Shown: piece after piece, positions 1 through 8,558 of the stretch | Layout of the letters: every line of letters begins with the position of its first letter | Numbering within the stretch: position 1 is the first letter of the stretch | Source of the DNA: CAYFMS01 sp964491425 | Lineage (GTDB): Bacteria > Patescibacteriota > Patescibacteriia > UBA9934 | Length of the DNA: 17,658 bases | Direction of reading: 5' to 3' | NCBI GenBank assembly: GCA_964491425.1 | Contig: CAZBFR010000014.1 | Location: 1-17,658 of the forward strand | Notes under the pieces: generated by a model | The model's input: only the letters and a program-made list of their open reading frames with translations | The model's database searches: none | What the model was told of the DNA's origin: nothing | Program-made: the position numbers and the translations under genes

Positions 1-8
1 TAGTCGTA

Positions 9-45
9 CGGGTGGGGGAAATCTTTTCCTCCACCCGTTTTGTTT
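9..45 (+). terminator. Rho-independent terminator of an upstream gene
   Basis: Bases 9-21 pair with 25-37 to give a 13-bp stem (one G-U pair, at 16/30) closed by a 3-base loop, followed by TTTTGTTT at 38-45. This is a textbook intrinsic terminator reading rightward. The gene it ends lies outside the window. It insulates the following operon, whose -10 box starts only a few bases after the T-run. Confidence 0.9.
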
Positions 46-64
46 GTGGTACAATATTCACAAA
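43..64. promoter_or_regulatory. Possible operator: inverted repeat around the -10 box
   Basis: TTTGTG at 43-48 and CACAAA at 59-64 are exact inverted repeats separated by 10 bases, and the -10 hexamer lies within the spacer. A dimeric repressor bound here would block polymerase. The arms are only 6 bp, so chance remains possible, and no regulator gene is visible in the window. Confidence 0.3.
47..63 (+). promoter_or_regulatory. Extended -10 promoter, near-leaderless
   Basis: TGG at 47-49 followed by TACAAT at 50-55 forms an extended -10 element. No convincing -35 hexamer lies at the right distance because that position falls inside the terminator stem, which is compatible with extended -10 promoters. 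A start site about 7 bases downstream falls near 61-63, giving a leader of only about 1-3 bases before the ATG at 64. No Shine-Dalgarno sequence is present. Confidence 0.65.
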
Positions 65-3015
65 TGCAGCTTGTCGCATCCCTTTCATTTTTTAGGCATT
101 TTATCTCAAGGGCCCTCCGCCTTGGCGTTGTTGTTCTCGCCCTTTTTACGATCCTCCTTTCATCATTAGTTCCGGGCGGTATCGTTTTAGCTGACAATCA
201 TTTTGGGGAAAGCGATTCGGGTCTGCCGGGGGATCCATTAGGGAGCGTGGATAGCATATCCGAAGCGGGTGCTGGACTAGCTACGGGAACCGCAATCGCT
301 GCAGTTCCTGGAGGCGCCGTGTTAGGCGGCGCGGTCGGGACCTACTTCTTTACGGACAAAACGATCTCTCTTCTTATTACAGCACTTGCGGCTATCTATA
401 GCGCAATTGGAAAGGCGATCGGATACCTTATCCCAACGATTATCGGAATTTTGATCAACGTCCTAAACTACAATAGTTTCGGAGATAGTTTTGTCGTCAC
501 GATCGGTTGGCCTATCATGCGCGACCTCGTAAACATGAGCGTGATTATCATTCTCCTTGCCATCGCTATTCGTACAATGGTTGGAATGGGGGGTGGCGCG
601 CAGGGAGCGCAACAAGCAATCGGGCGGGTATTCTTAGCGGTTGTTCTCGTAAATTTTAGCAAGACAATCACACTTCTCCTTATCGACGCAAGTCAGGTTG
701 TAATGCTTACGTTTGTTAATGCACTCGATGTCGCAACGGGTAACTTCGTTGAACTTTTTCAGATTAATGCGATTCTCTCGACAAGTTGGAACGTAGTCGG
801 AAATATCGATCTTGAATCTGATGTTCCTTCCGCAGTTGGATTCCTTGTAAACTCGTTCCTTTCAACCTTCCTCCTTGCAATCGTATTAATGACCCTTGTC
901 ATTCTTGGCATTGTATTTGTTTATCGAGTTGTCGTTCTTTGGATGCTTGTAGTTCTTTCACCGGTCGCCATGTTCTTTTATGGGCTTGGGGATACACTTC
1001 CGGGCGCTTCGGGAGCGGTTAGTGAGTGGCGAAAGAGATTTGTTGGGGCGCTTACGATAGGTCCTATTTTGGCATTTTTCTTATGGCTTTCTCTTGCGGC
1101 CGCAAGCCAGGGCGCTGCTCTTGCGGAGACGGAGGGTTTTACGTTCTTTGAAAATGAAGTTGCAAGTTCGTTTCTAGAGATTTTTCAGCCGGCAAAACTT
1201 CTAAGCCTTGGACTTGGGATTATGCTCCTCGTGATCGGTATGCAACTCGCCGCGAGTTCCGCGGCGTCCCTGGGCGAATTCTCCGGAAACCTTGTTGCAA
1301 AACTTCCGGGCTGGTCCGCCAAACTCGCAAAGATGTCTACGCTTGGAGTTGCAAAAACGACTGGAAAGTTTGTTGGTAAGCAGGTTGAATTAAAGACAAA
1401 AATCGGTCAAGACTTTGGTAGTCGTATTGGAGGGCTAGGAGCTAGGCTTCAGAATAGTAATATACCGGGTGGCGCACTTGTTGGAGGGTATGTTGCCGGG
1501 GCGGGTGGAAGAGTTGAGAACTACGCCGAAAGTATTAGCAGTGACGAGAAGAAGAAGGCGCAGGAGGCGGTTAAGAATTACACGAGCGAACAAGCTGCTG
1601 GTATGGCGATGCTGATCGCTTCCGGTAACGACAAAAAGAGTGTGATGACGACTCGACAGAGAATGGAGGCGGATGAGTACAAAAAGCGTGTCGCTACCGA
1701 CAAAAATTTTGCCGATAAGACAAGAAGCGGGCTCGAAAGCCAAGGAAGGACCGCTAGCGAGGTTGATGCCGCGATTACCGCTATTGATTCAGCTTACGTT
1801 AACATGACCGATACTGAACGCGCAGATGCTTTTGGGGACGATAAGGTAAAGAAAGAGCTCGATACAAAGACGCGCCTCGCGAAGGCTCACCTTATTACCG
1901 ATCAACCAGCGGTTAATGGAAAACCAGGTAAGACAAGGGCGCAGATTATTGGAAAGCTTGTCGAGTCCATGAAGCCGGAGGAAGTTTTGAGGGAACTAAC
2001 AAAGGAGTCAATGAGGGACCCTGAACTGATGCTTGCGCTTCATCGTAAAACAACCGGACGAAGGCCAGACGGCAGCGTGGTTACGCTTTTTGACGATGCA
2101 CTTGCCGCTGCGCGCGGAACCAAGCAAGATGTACAAGAGGCCGCTAGGGATTGGGCTAATGGAGCAGATTACGAGCGCCAGCTTGCTCAAAATCCACTAA
2201 TGACGAATGCGGAACGAGAGCAGATCATGATTGATTTCATAGGAAGGGGAGGGGCGGCTGTTCCGGGCGCAGTGCCGCCACCTGTTCCGCCACCGCCTGC
2301 TGATGATTTAAATAAGCCAACTCTTACCGCTGGTGACGTAGAGCGCCTGGTTAGGGCGGGAGAAAGGGTTGATCTTCCGAACTTGCAAGTTGGTGGAGTC
2401 GTTGATGCTGGTCGGGTAGAGGTGGTCGCGCAAGGACTGGCAAACGCCCACATCGACTTATCGGGTATGACCGCAGCGGTTGCAACGCCAATCGTTGCTG
2501 AGCTGAAAAAACAAAGAGACGCTGCGACGACGGCTGGCGATGTCTCTAAGGCTGCGAAATATTTGGCAACACTTGCAAGCGCACAATCAACAACGGCGGG
2601 GTCAATTACTGAAATGGGATTCGCTCCGAACGGTATGTTTGCAAGTCCGAATGTTGATCGACAAAAAACATCTACGCGTGCGATTAATATAGTTGTAAAC
2701 AACCGACCGACGGAAATTCATAAGTTATCCGCTGGAGTTTCGGCTGGATCTGATCTTAATAAAGCAATGATGAAGTCGGTTACAAATAAGACGATTAGCG
2801 CGTTGGAAACAGAGCTTACGAAAGCGGAACGTTCGGGTGATGTTGCAATGCAGGGCAATATTCAAAAGTCGATGGATACGATTCGTGGAATGATCGGAAT
2901 GGAAGTTCCGACACTTCTCGCTTCGGCACGCGCAGAGGATCGCGCAGAGGCTAGACGACTTGCGGATCTCGACAAGAGACTTGAGGCGCTTGAGGTCTTT
3001 GGAGGTAATCCATAG
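64..3015 (+). CDS. VirB6/TrbL-like polytopic membrane protein with a long cytoplasmic tail
   Basis: This 983-residue protein probably forms the inner-membrane channel part of a type IV secretion-like apparatus. It starts with a signal-like hydrophobic segment (about residues 20-43). Further hydrophobic segments lie around 93-138, 150-179, 188-224, 263-309, 326-348 and 379-402, a layout typical of VirB6/TrbL proteins. Residues from about 410 to the end form a charged, soluble, largely helical tail of about 570 residues, with a proline-rich linker near 736-748. Ordinary VirB6 proteins are about 300 residues, so the tail is the odd part. I chose the ATG at 64 because the TTG at 40 lies within the terminator and promoter; the ATG sits 9 bases after the -10 box. 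The next gene follows after a single base. The family call rests on topology plus the prgI/virB4 neighbours, not on a diagnostic motif. Confidence 0.75.
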   Translation: MQLVASLSFFRHFISRALRLGVVVLALFTILLSSLVPGGIVLADNHFGESDSGLPGDPLGSVDSISEAGAGLATGTAIAAVPGGAVLGGAVGTYFFTDKTISLLITALAAIYSAIGKAIGYLIPTIIGILINVLNYNSFGDSFVVTIGWPIMRDLVNMSVIIILLAIAIRTMVGMGGGAQGAQQAIGRVFLAVVLVNFSKTITLLLIDASQVVMLTFVNALDVATGNFVELFQINAILSTSWNVVGNIDLESDVPSAVGFLVNSFLSTFLLAIVLMTLVILGIVFVYRVVVLWMLVVLSPVAMFFYGLGDTLPGASGAVSEWRKRFVGALTIGPILAFFLWLSLAAASQGAALAETEGFTFFENEVASSFLEIFQPAKLLSLGLGIMLLVIGMQLAASSAASLGEFSGNLVAKLPGWSAKLAKMSTLGVAKTTGKFVGKQVELKTKIGQDFGSRIGGLGARLQNSNIPGGALVGGYVAGAGGRVENYAESISSDEKKKAQEAVKNYTSEQAAGMAMLIASGNDKKSVMTTRQRMEADEYKKRVATDKNFADKTRSGLESQGRTASEVDAAITAIDSAYVNMTDTERADAFGDDKVKKELDTKTRLAKAHLITDQPAVNGKPGKTRAQIIGKLVESMKPEEVLRELTKESMRDPELMLALHRKTTGRRPDGSVVTLFDDALAAARGTKQDVQEAARDWANGADYERQLAQNPLMTNAEREQIMIDFIGRGGAAVPGAVPPPVPPPPADDLNKPTLTAGDVERLVRAGERVDLPNLQVGGVVDAGRVEVVAQGLANAHIDLSGMTAAVATPIVAELKKQRDAATTAGDVSKAAKYLATLASAQSTTAGSITEMGFAPNGMFASPNVDRQKTSTRAINIVVNNRPTEIHKLSAGVSAGSDLNKAMMKSVTNKTISALETELTKAERSGDVAMQGNIQKSMDTIRGMIGMEVPTLLASARAEDRAEARRLADLDKRLEALEVFGGNP
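3001..3005 (+). promoter_or_regulatory. Shine-Dalgarno for the helical-repeat gene
   Basis: GGAGG lies within the last codons of the VirB6-like gene, 11 bases before the ATG at 3017. The spacing is a little long, but it supports that start over an upstream in-frame start at 2960, which would overlap the previous gene by 56 bases. Confidence 0.55.
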
Positions 3016-3016
3016 T

Positions 3017-4870
3017 ATGGAAAATAAAGGGGGGTTGTTAAAAATACCGGCGATTCACGGGTTTCTTACCAATGTAAGCCTTTGGCATGTTTTTGACGAT
3101 GTTATTGTGAATTACGGATTACCGAAGGAGCGCCGAAAAGAACTTGTACAATTAACCGCTGCAGTTGTTAAAAATGAAATGAAGATTGAGCAAATGCCAA
3201 CGCTTATTGCGCAGGCGTTTGGAGTTGATGAAGAAACGGCGAAGAAGATTGCGGCGGATCTTGCGGGGTTTAGGTTGCTACCGTTAGCGAATTTTATTCC
3301 CGGAGTAGAGGAGGCTATTAAGGGATGGGGAGGCGATGTTTCGAAGTATCCGAAGGATCGAATCGCAAAGCCTGAACATGAACCAGACGCTGTTGCTACG
3401 GGACTCCTTGAAAAACACGGAGCGAGCTTACCGCCAGTGCTTCAGCAGAGATTTGTTTTTTTGACACAGCAGTACATTAAGGGCGAGAAAGACGGGGATT
3501 GGCTTAAGGCGTTTTTGACGCGGGGGACAAATATAGGTGGGCTTGAGTTGTCCGAAGAGTCGGCGAATGGGATTATCGAGGCGCTCGATCGTGAAATTAA
3601 AGCGTTACCCGTGCCTACGAAAGAAATAGTAAAAGAAGAAGTAAAGGCAGAGATGAAGGAAGTCTCAAAGAGCAAACCGAGTGTTACTGAGCCGTTCATG
3701 GATAGCGATAGACCGCTTACAAAAGAAGAAATCGAGAAAGCTTACGCACACCTCGAAGCACTTGCGACGACGAACCGTCCTGTAAAAAATCTTCGTGCGC
3801 TTCCAAAGAAACAAGTAAAAGAGGTCGCGGAGGCGCTTACGATTGAGGAGGTAAAGCGGATGGAGGCGGAACTTGAGGCGAAGAATCCGATTAAGACGAT
3901 GATTGAGACCGCGAAGAAGATGCCACAACCCGCTAAAGAAGAACTTATTTCGAAGGAAGAGGCTTCGGACGTAAAGGCGGTAGGTGCTCGCAAGACGATT
4001 GATTTATCGGTCCATAAATATGATATGGACGGTCTCTACGCCCTTTTTGATAAACGACGGGTGCCGAGGGCAACGACCGAGCAATTTGCGGGAATTTTTG
4101 TACGCGGGATTCGAACCGATAAGCAGGCCGAGCTCCTTCTTTTAGAACGATTTGGATTTACGGCCGAGGAGGTGGATGAGGCGTTAAAGCTTCTCCACAA
4201 CATGAAAGATCGGGAGGCTGGACAGGCGGTCGCCGAGGTACGCGAGGAGGCGGATGGAGCGGATCTTGCGAAGAAAGAGCAGGAGATTCTTTCGTTACGC
4301 CACGCGGAAATAACAAAGAAGATGTCAAGCGAGGAGGAAGTTGTGACCGAAACGGGGGCCAGGGTTTCGGCGTCGAGAAGTAAAGAAGAGGAGTTGGCGC
4401 TTCAGGAGGCGAAACTTGACGTTGCGAAGATTAAAGAGGCGATGCAGGCTTCGCGACCGGAACCCGTTGCACCTCGGCTTTCTTCGGAGAGTCTTCCGCC
4501 GGTTGACGGACGCGGGCGATTAACGGATGTAAAATATGTTCCAAAACTTCTCTCGGCCGTCGACGAGTTGAAGACGATGGGGGTCGAAGAGTTTCGGCGA
4601 TTGTCCTCGCGACCCGACGAAGCGCGGAAAAAGCTCGAGGATAAGGTCTTGGCGCTTCGCGAAAACTCCGAAGAGGAGCGAATTGCCGGCGTACAGGCTT
4701 TCCGTAAGAGCCCGCTTTTTACGCTTTATCGAACGATGCTTGAAGAGGCGCTCGCAAGCGGAACGGCGATTGCGGAAATTTCCGCTAAGCGTCGTAACGC
4801 GGGGCTTGAGAGTTTGACCCCAGGCGAAGTTAAGGCGATCATCCTTGCAAACCAGCATATGGTATACTAG
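3017..4870 (+). CDS. Unrecognised soluble helical-repeat protein of the T4SS-like operon
   Basis: I do not recognise a family for this 617-residue protein. It has no signal peptide or membrane segment, is rich in Lys, Glu and Ala, and should be cytoplasmic. By eye it contains four divergent copies of a helical module at about residues 34-84, 137-193, 348-395 and 567-613. Each has a helix, a short Gly- or charge-containing turn, a second helix, then a G/L-x-(S/T/D)-x-E-E helix (for example FGVDEETAKKI and FGFTAEEVDEAL). Charged linkers at about 200-320 and 400-500 look coiled-coil or disordered. It starts one base after the VirB6-like stop and ends at a TAG that overlaps the prgI promoter. Its position between virB6 and prgI suggests a cytoplasmic partner or adaptor of the machine; that role is inference. 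Confidence 0.8.
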   Translation: MENKGGLLKIPAIHGFLTNVSLWHVFDDVIVNYGLPKERRKELVQLTAAVVKNEMKIEQMPTLIAQAFGVDEETAKKIAADLAGFRLLPLANFIPGVEEAIKGWGGDVSKYPKDRIAKPEHEPDAVATGLLEKHGASLPPVLQQRFVFLTQQYIKGEKDGDWLKAFLTRGTNIGGLELSEESANGIIEALDREIKALPVPTKEIVKEEVKAEMKEVSKSKPSVTEPFMDSDRPLTKEEIEKAYAHLEALATTNRPVKNLRALPKKQVKEVAEALTIEEVKRMEAELEAKNPIKTMIETAKKMPQPAKEELISKEEASDVKAVGARKTIDLSVHKYDMDGLYALFDKRRVPRATTEQFAGIFVRGIRTDKQAELLLLERFGFTAEEVDEALKLLHNMKDREAGQAVAEVREEADGADLAKKEQEILSLRHAEITKKMSSEEEVVTETGARVSASRSKEEELALQEAKLDVAKIKEAMQASRPEPVAPRLSSESLPPVDGRGRLTDVKYVPKLLSAVDELKTMGVEEFRRLSSRPDEARKKLEDKVLALRENSEEERIAGVQAFRKSPLFTLYRTMLEEALASGTAIAEISAKRRNAGLESLTPGEVKAIILANQHMVY

Positions 4871-4874
4871 ACCT
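4860..4874 (+). promoter_or_regulatory. Leaderless extended -10 promoter for prgI
   Basis: TGG at 4860-4862 followed by TATACT at 4863-4868 is an extended -10 element within the last codons and stop of the upstream gene. Seven bases downstream of the hexamer is 4875, exactly the A of the prgI ATG, so the transcript would be leaderless. No -35 element is at normal spacing. A loose inverted repeat (ATATGGT and ACCTAT) flanks it. Confidence 0.6.
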
Positions 4875-5336
4875 ATGCAGGATCAATTTGTTGTTCCGCA
4901 ATTCCTCGATGTTGAATCGAAAATTATCGGCCCGATTACCGGCCGTCAATTTGTCATTTTACTTGTTACGTTACTCCTCGACGCAATCGTCTACCGCGTT
5001 TTTTTAAGCATTGTCCCAGTTCTTCTTTTTGCAATTCCAATTACGGTTCTCGGAATTATTTTCGCGTTTGCGAAAGTGAACGGTCAGCCCTTCCATTTTA
5101 TTTTACTTAACATGGTCCAAACGCTTCGTAAGCCGATGGTGCGGGTTTGGGACAAGCGGGTGACGGACGCGGAGATTCGCGAGCGTTTGCGGGAACCTGA
5201 AAAAGAAGAGGTAGAGATGATTCCGACAAAACCGAAGATGGAGTCGTCGAAGCTTTCGGAGTTGAGTTTGATTGTAAATACCGGAGGCGCCTATCAAGCG
5301 GAAACGGACGTGATCGACAAGCCTTATGACAAATAG
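4875..5336 (+). CDS. PrgI family membrane protein
   Basis: This 153-residue protein matches the PrgI family, small inner-membrane proteins found beside VirB4 in Gram-positive and CPR type IV secretion loci. The N-terminus has the family pattern of a short soluble lead ending in a TGRQF-type segment (residues about 23-27). Two closely spaced membrane helices follow at about 26-47 and 50-68, then an amphipathic stretch with QPFHF. The C-terminal 60 residues are charged and probably cytoplasmic. The ATG at 4875 is chosen over an in-frame start at 4845 because it fits the family length and coincides with the predicted transcript start. The stop overlaps the next start codon by 11 bases (5326-5336), so the pair is translationally coupled. 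Confidence 0.85.
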   Translation: MQDQFVVPQFLDVESKIIGPITGRQFVILLVTLLLDAIVYRVFLSIVPVLLFAIPITVLGIIFAFAKVNGQPFHFILLNMVQTLRKPMVRVWDKRVTDAEIRERLREPEKEEVEMIPTKPKMESSKLSELSLIVNTGGAYQAETDVIDKPYDK

Positions 5337-6006
5337 TCACAAGAAAGCAAAACCGGGGCCACCAACACAACGCTATCTCGATATCGCGGAGATTCGCGAG
5401 GATTGCGTTATTATGAAGGACGGGACTTTGCGGGCGGTGCTCATGGTCTCCTCGATTAACTTTGCGCTTAAATCCGTCGAAGAACAACAAGCGACAATCC
5501 AAGCGTACATGCAATTTTTAAACGGACTCGAGTATCCGATCCAAATTGCGATCCAGTCGCGGAAAATGAATATCGATAAATATATGGCGGCGCTCGACGA
5601 GCAGGAGCGAAACCTAAAAAACGATCTTTTGCGCTCGCAAATCGCGGAGTATAAGACGTTCGTTCACGATCTCGTTGAGCTTGGGGAGATTATGCAGAAG
5701 CGGTTCTACGTCATCGTCCCGTACGATCCGATTAGCGATAAACAACGCAATTTTTGGACGAAGCTTTCGGAGGCCTTGTCGCCGGCGCGCGTTGTTCGGC
5801 TTAAGCGGAAGCAGTTCCTCGAAAGGCGTCACGCGCTTATGCAACGCGTCGAAATTATTCGCTCGGGGCTTTCGAGCATGTCGCTTTCAAGCGGAGTGCT
5901 CGATACGCAAAGTTTGATCGAGCTTTATTACAACGTCTATAACCCGGATATTTTCGATACACAAAAAATGGGGACGGTAGGCGATTTACGGGTTGAAGAA
6001 CACTAA
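5326..6006 (+). CDS. Stand-alone TraC/VirB4 N-terminal-type domain protein
   Basis: This 226-residue cytoplasmic protein resembles the N-terminal domain of TraC/VirB4 ATPases without an ATPase module. Residues 15-85 give the alternating strand-helix pattern of that domain (RYLDIAEIREDC, then MKDGTLRAVLMVSSINF). A long helix spans about 86-125, then the RFYVIVPYDP strand at 126-135 and a second long helix at about 155-190. The end, around SLIELYYNVYNP at residues 196-207, matches where the domain ends in full VirB4 proteins. No Walker motif is present. The following VirB4 has its own N-terminal domain, so this is an extra copy rather than a simple split. It overlaps prgI by 11 bases and precedes virB4 by one base. 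It probably assembles with VirB4 or PrgI at the membrane. Confidence 0.75.
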   Translation: MTNSHKKAKPGPPTQRYLDIAEIREDCVIMKDGTLRAVLMVSSINFALKSVEEQQATIQAYMQFLNGLEYPIQIAIQSRKMNIDKYMAALDEQERNLKNDLLRSQIAEYKTFVHDLVELGEIMQKRFYVIVPYDPISDKQRNFWTKLSEALSPARVVRLKRKQFLERRHALMQRVEIIRSGLSSMSLSSGVLDTQSLIELYYNVYNPDIFDTQKMGTVGDLRVEEH

Positions 6007-6007
6007 T

Positions 6008-8011
6008 ATGGCGATTGACATTACAAAATTAAATCGCGAGAGCGGGAAGTCGGTCGCCCTAAAACCGCTTACCGAGGAGCAAAAAAAGCTTGCGGAGCAA
6101 AAGGCGACCCTTGCCGACGAACGGCTCTATCAACAAGGGGCGGTAACGGTTCGTGACTTGATCGCACCGGCGGCGTTTCAAATTCAACCGGATTTTTTAC
6201 GAATCGGCGGGAATTATGTTCGAACCTTGTTTGTAATCGCGTACCCACGTTACGTTGGAATCGGTTGGGGGGCGCCGGTGATTAACTACAACGGAACGAT
6301 TGATATCGGAATGTTTTTCTATCCGGTTAAGTCAGAGGTGATTTTAAAACAGTTAAAAAATCGCGTAGGAGTCGTTGGCGCGCAACTTTCGGGAGACGCG
6401 GAAAAGGGAGCGCCTCGCGATCCGCTTCGAGAAACGGCGCTTCGCGACATGGAGCAACTTCGAGACGACCTTACCCAGGGCGTTGAGCACTTCTTCCAAT
6501 TTGCGTTTTACGTAACGATTTACGCGAAGGATAAGGCGGAACTTGATACGCGTACCGGGGAAATCGAATCGATTTTCGGCTCAAAACTTATTTTCTCAAA
6601 GCGTGGATATTACCAAGCCGAGCAAGGGTTTAATTCGACGATGCCTCTTGGAAATGATCAGTTAATGATCACGTTTAACATGAACACAAGTCCGATCGCT
6701 TCGAGCTTCCCGTTTATCTCGTCGGATCTTACAAGCGATAAAGGAATTCTCTACGGTATTAATCGGCACAATAATTCGCTTATCTTGTTTGATCGCTTCT
6801 CGCTTCAAAACGCGAATGCGGTTGTATTTGCTACTTCCGGAGCGGGAAAAAGTTACGCCGTAAAACTTGAAGTTCTGCGGTCGCTCATGATGGGGACCGA
6901 CGTGATTATTATCGATCCGGAAATGGAGTATCGGACACTCTCGGACGCCGTCGGGGGAACGTATGTAAACGTGTCCTTGGCCTCCGACAGTAAAATTAAC
7001 CCGTTTGATCTTCCACGCGCGGTCGGAGAGGAGACTTCGGTCGAGGATATTTTGCGAAGCGCGGTAATTACGCTTAAGGGGTTGCTACGAATCATGATCG
7101 GGCAACCGATTGGAACGAGTAACGCGCGCGGATTTACGCCGGAAGAAGATTCGATGCTTGATCGTGCGCTTATCGAAGCCTACGCGAAGAAAGATATTAC
7201 GCCAGACCTTTCGATTTCCGCGCTCGACGGCGTTGAATTTCCGATTTTGCAAGATCTTGAAGAGGTTCTCGAGGGAATGGAGGGTGGAAAGGATCTCGTT
7301 GCGCGACTACAAAAGTATACAGATGGAACATTCTCCGGACTTCTTAATTCGCCAACAACGGTTGAGATGCAAAATCAGCTTGTCATTTTCTCCGTACGCG
7401 ACCTCGAGGACGAACTTCGCCCGATGGCAATTTATACGATCGTTAACTATATTTGGAACGTAGTGCGAAGCGAGCGAAAGAAGCGAGTGCTTGCGATCGA
7501 CGAGGCGTGGTGGTTAATGCAATACGAGGATAGCGCGAAGTTTATTTTTGCGCTTGTTAAACGCGCCCGAAAATATTTCCTTGGGGTAACGACGATTACG
7601 CAAGATGTTAATGACTTTTTAACAAATCCGTACGGACGGGCGATCGTGACAAACTCTGCGATGCAACTTCTTCTTAAGCAGTCCCCGGCGGGAATCGCAA
7701 CGGTTGCGGAAACGTTTAATTTAACGCAAAGCGAACGCTATCTTCTTCTTGAAGCGGCGGTTGGAGAGGGGATTTTCTTCGCGGGAGCAAAACACGCCGC
7801 GATTAAAATTGTTGCGTCCTACACCGAGGACCAACTTATTACGACAAATCCTGAACAGCTTCTCGAAATCGAGCGCGCGAGGAAGGATTTTGAGGCAACC
7901 TTCGCGAAAAAGAAGACCGAAGAGGTCGCAAAACCCGAAGCTCTCGAACCCGAACCACCGAAGGAATTAACGCCTGACGACGTCGTAAAAGAAATTGCTG
8001 AACAACAATAA
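6008..8011 (+). CDS. virB4: VirB4-type ATPase of a type IV secretion-like system
   Basis: This 667-residue protein is the energising AAA-like ATPase of the apparatus. The N-terminal VirB4 domain spans about residues 40-230. The pre-Walker region around 235-270 contains the usual GILYGINRHNN and LILFDRF pattern. Walker A is ATSGAGKS at 275-282, with Ala in place of the first Gly. Walker B is VLAIDEAWW with D498 and E499, and a TTITQDVNDF segment follows with the conserved Gln-containing motif. The last 40 residues are a Lys/Glu/Pro-rich tail. I chose the ATG at 6008, one base after the upstream TAA; a TTG at 5993 would overlap. No good Shine-Dalgarno is visible, so coupling to the preceding gene is likely. 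No VirB11 or VirD4 is encoded in the window. Confidence 0.93.
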   Translation: MAIDITKLNRESGKSVALKPLTEEQKKLAEQKATLADERLYQQGAVTVRDLIAPAAFQIQPDFLRIGGNYVRTLFVIAYPRYVGIGWGAPVINYNGTIDIGMFFYPVKSEVILKQLKNRVGVVGAQLSGDAEKGAPRDPLRETALRDMEQLRDDLTQGVEHFFQFAFYVTIYAKDKAELDTRTGEIESIFGSKLIFSKRGYYQAEQGFNSTMPLGNDQLMITFNMNTSPIASSFPFISSDLTSDKGILYGINRHNNSLILFDRFSLQNANAVVFATSGAGKSYAVKLEVLRSLMMGTDVIIIDPEMEYRTLSDAVGGTYVNVSLASDSKINPFDLPRAVGEETSVEDILRSAVITLKGLLRIMIGQPIGTSNARGFTPEEDSMLDRALIEAYAKKDITPDLSISALDGVEFPILQDLEEVLEGMEGGKDLVARLQKYTDGTFSGLLNSPTTVEMQNQLVIFSVRDLEDELRPMAIYTIVNYIWNVVRSERKKRVLAIDEAWWLMQYEDSAKFIFALVKRARKYFLGVTTITQDVNDFLTNPYGRAIVTNSAMQLLLKQSPAGIATVAETFNLTQSERYLLLEAAVGEGIFFAGAKHAAIKIVASYTEDQLITTNPEQLLEIERARKDFEATFAKKKTEEVAKPEALEPEPPKELTPDDVVKEIAEQQ

Positions 8012-8012
8012 T

Positions 8013-8558
8013 ATGGAACGAAAAAAAGTCCTTGAGTTACTCTTCGCGCTAGGGGTCATCGCCTTACTTGTTATCGCGCTTGTTCTTTATCTTAAGAATA
8101 GAAAAGAACCGCTTTTTGGGGATCCGGATCGAACGATTATAGAAGCGAATCTTCCCGAGAATTTCGACCCTTCCGTCGTATTTGGAGCGCCAGTCGCGAC
8201 GCCCGAGCCGGTTGCGCGTACATTCGTTGAACGCTACGGAAGTTTTTCCTCCGAGGCAGGATACGAAAATATCGATGATATCATTGCGCTTGGGACTCCG
8301 GCTATGAAGGAGCAACTCGAGACAATTGCGGCCGAGGCACGACTCTCGGGCGGGAGCGACTACTACGGCATTTCAACACGTGTGATTTCGGTAAAAACCC
8401 TTGAGCAAACGGAAGCGACGGCCGTTCTCGAAGTCGAAACGCAACGAACGGAGACGATCAGTTCTCCTGCAAATACCTCGACGCGCTACCAAAAAATTCG
8501 CTTGAATATGGAAAAGATCGACGGAAAGTGGCTTGTAAATGGATTCCAATGGGAGTAG
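8013..8558 (+). CDS. Single-pass membrane protein, VirB8/TcpC-like (NTF2-like) candidate
   Basis: This 181-residue protein has a short basic N-terminus, one membrane helix at about residues 6-28, then an extracytoplasmic domain. Residues about 66-181 show a helix-rich start (VARTFVERYGSF) followed by a series of strands, ending in DGKWLVNGFQWE. That end resembles the final strand of NTF2-like domains, including the VirB8 and TcpC scaffold proteins of type IV secretion. Size, topology and position directly after virB4 all agree with a VirB8-like scaffold, but sequence similarity is too weak by eye to be certain. It starts one base after the virB4 stop without a Shine-Dalgarno, and its end overlaps comF by 10 bases. 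Confidence 0.6.
   Translation: MERKKVLELLFALGVIALLVIALVLYLKNRKEPLFGDPDRTIIEANLPENFDPSVVFGAPVATPEPVARTFVERYGSFSSEAGYENIDDIIALGTPAMKEQLETIAAEARLSGGSDYYGISTRVISVKTLEQTEATAVLEVETQRTETISSPANTSTRYQKIRLNMEKIDGKWLVNGFQWE

Noticed and set aside
40..63. TTG start at 40 adding 8 residues to the VirB6-like protein
   Set aside because: It lies in the terminator T-run and would be upstream of the predicted transcript start; the ATG at 64 follows the -10 box at a sensible distance.
2187..2702. Minus-strand open frame of 171 codons
   Set aside because: Shadow of the VirB6-like tail; no start signal, no recognisable domain, and it lies opposite a clearly coding frame.
2960..3016. Upstream in-frame start for the helical-repeat protein
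   Set aside because: It would overlap the previous gene by 56 bases; ATG 3017 has a GGAGG upstream and fits the stop-T-ATG pattern.
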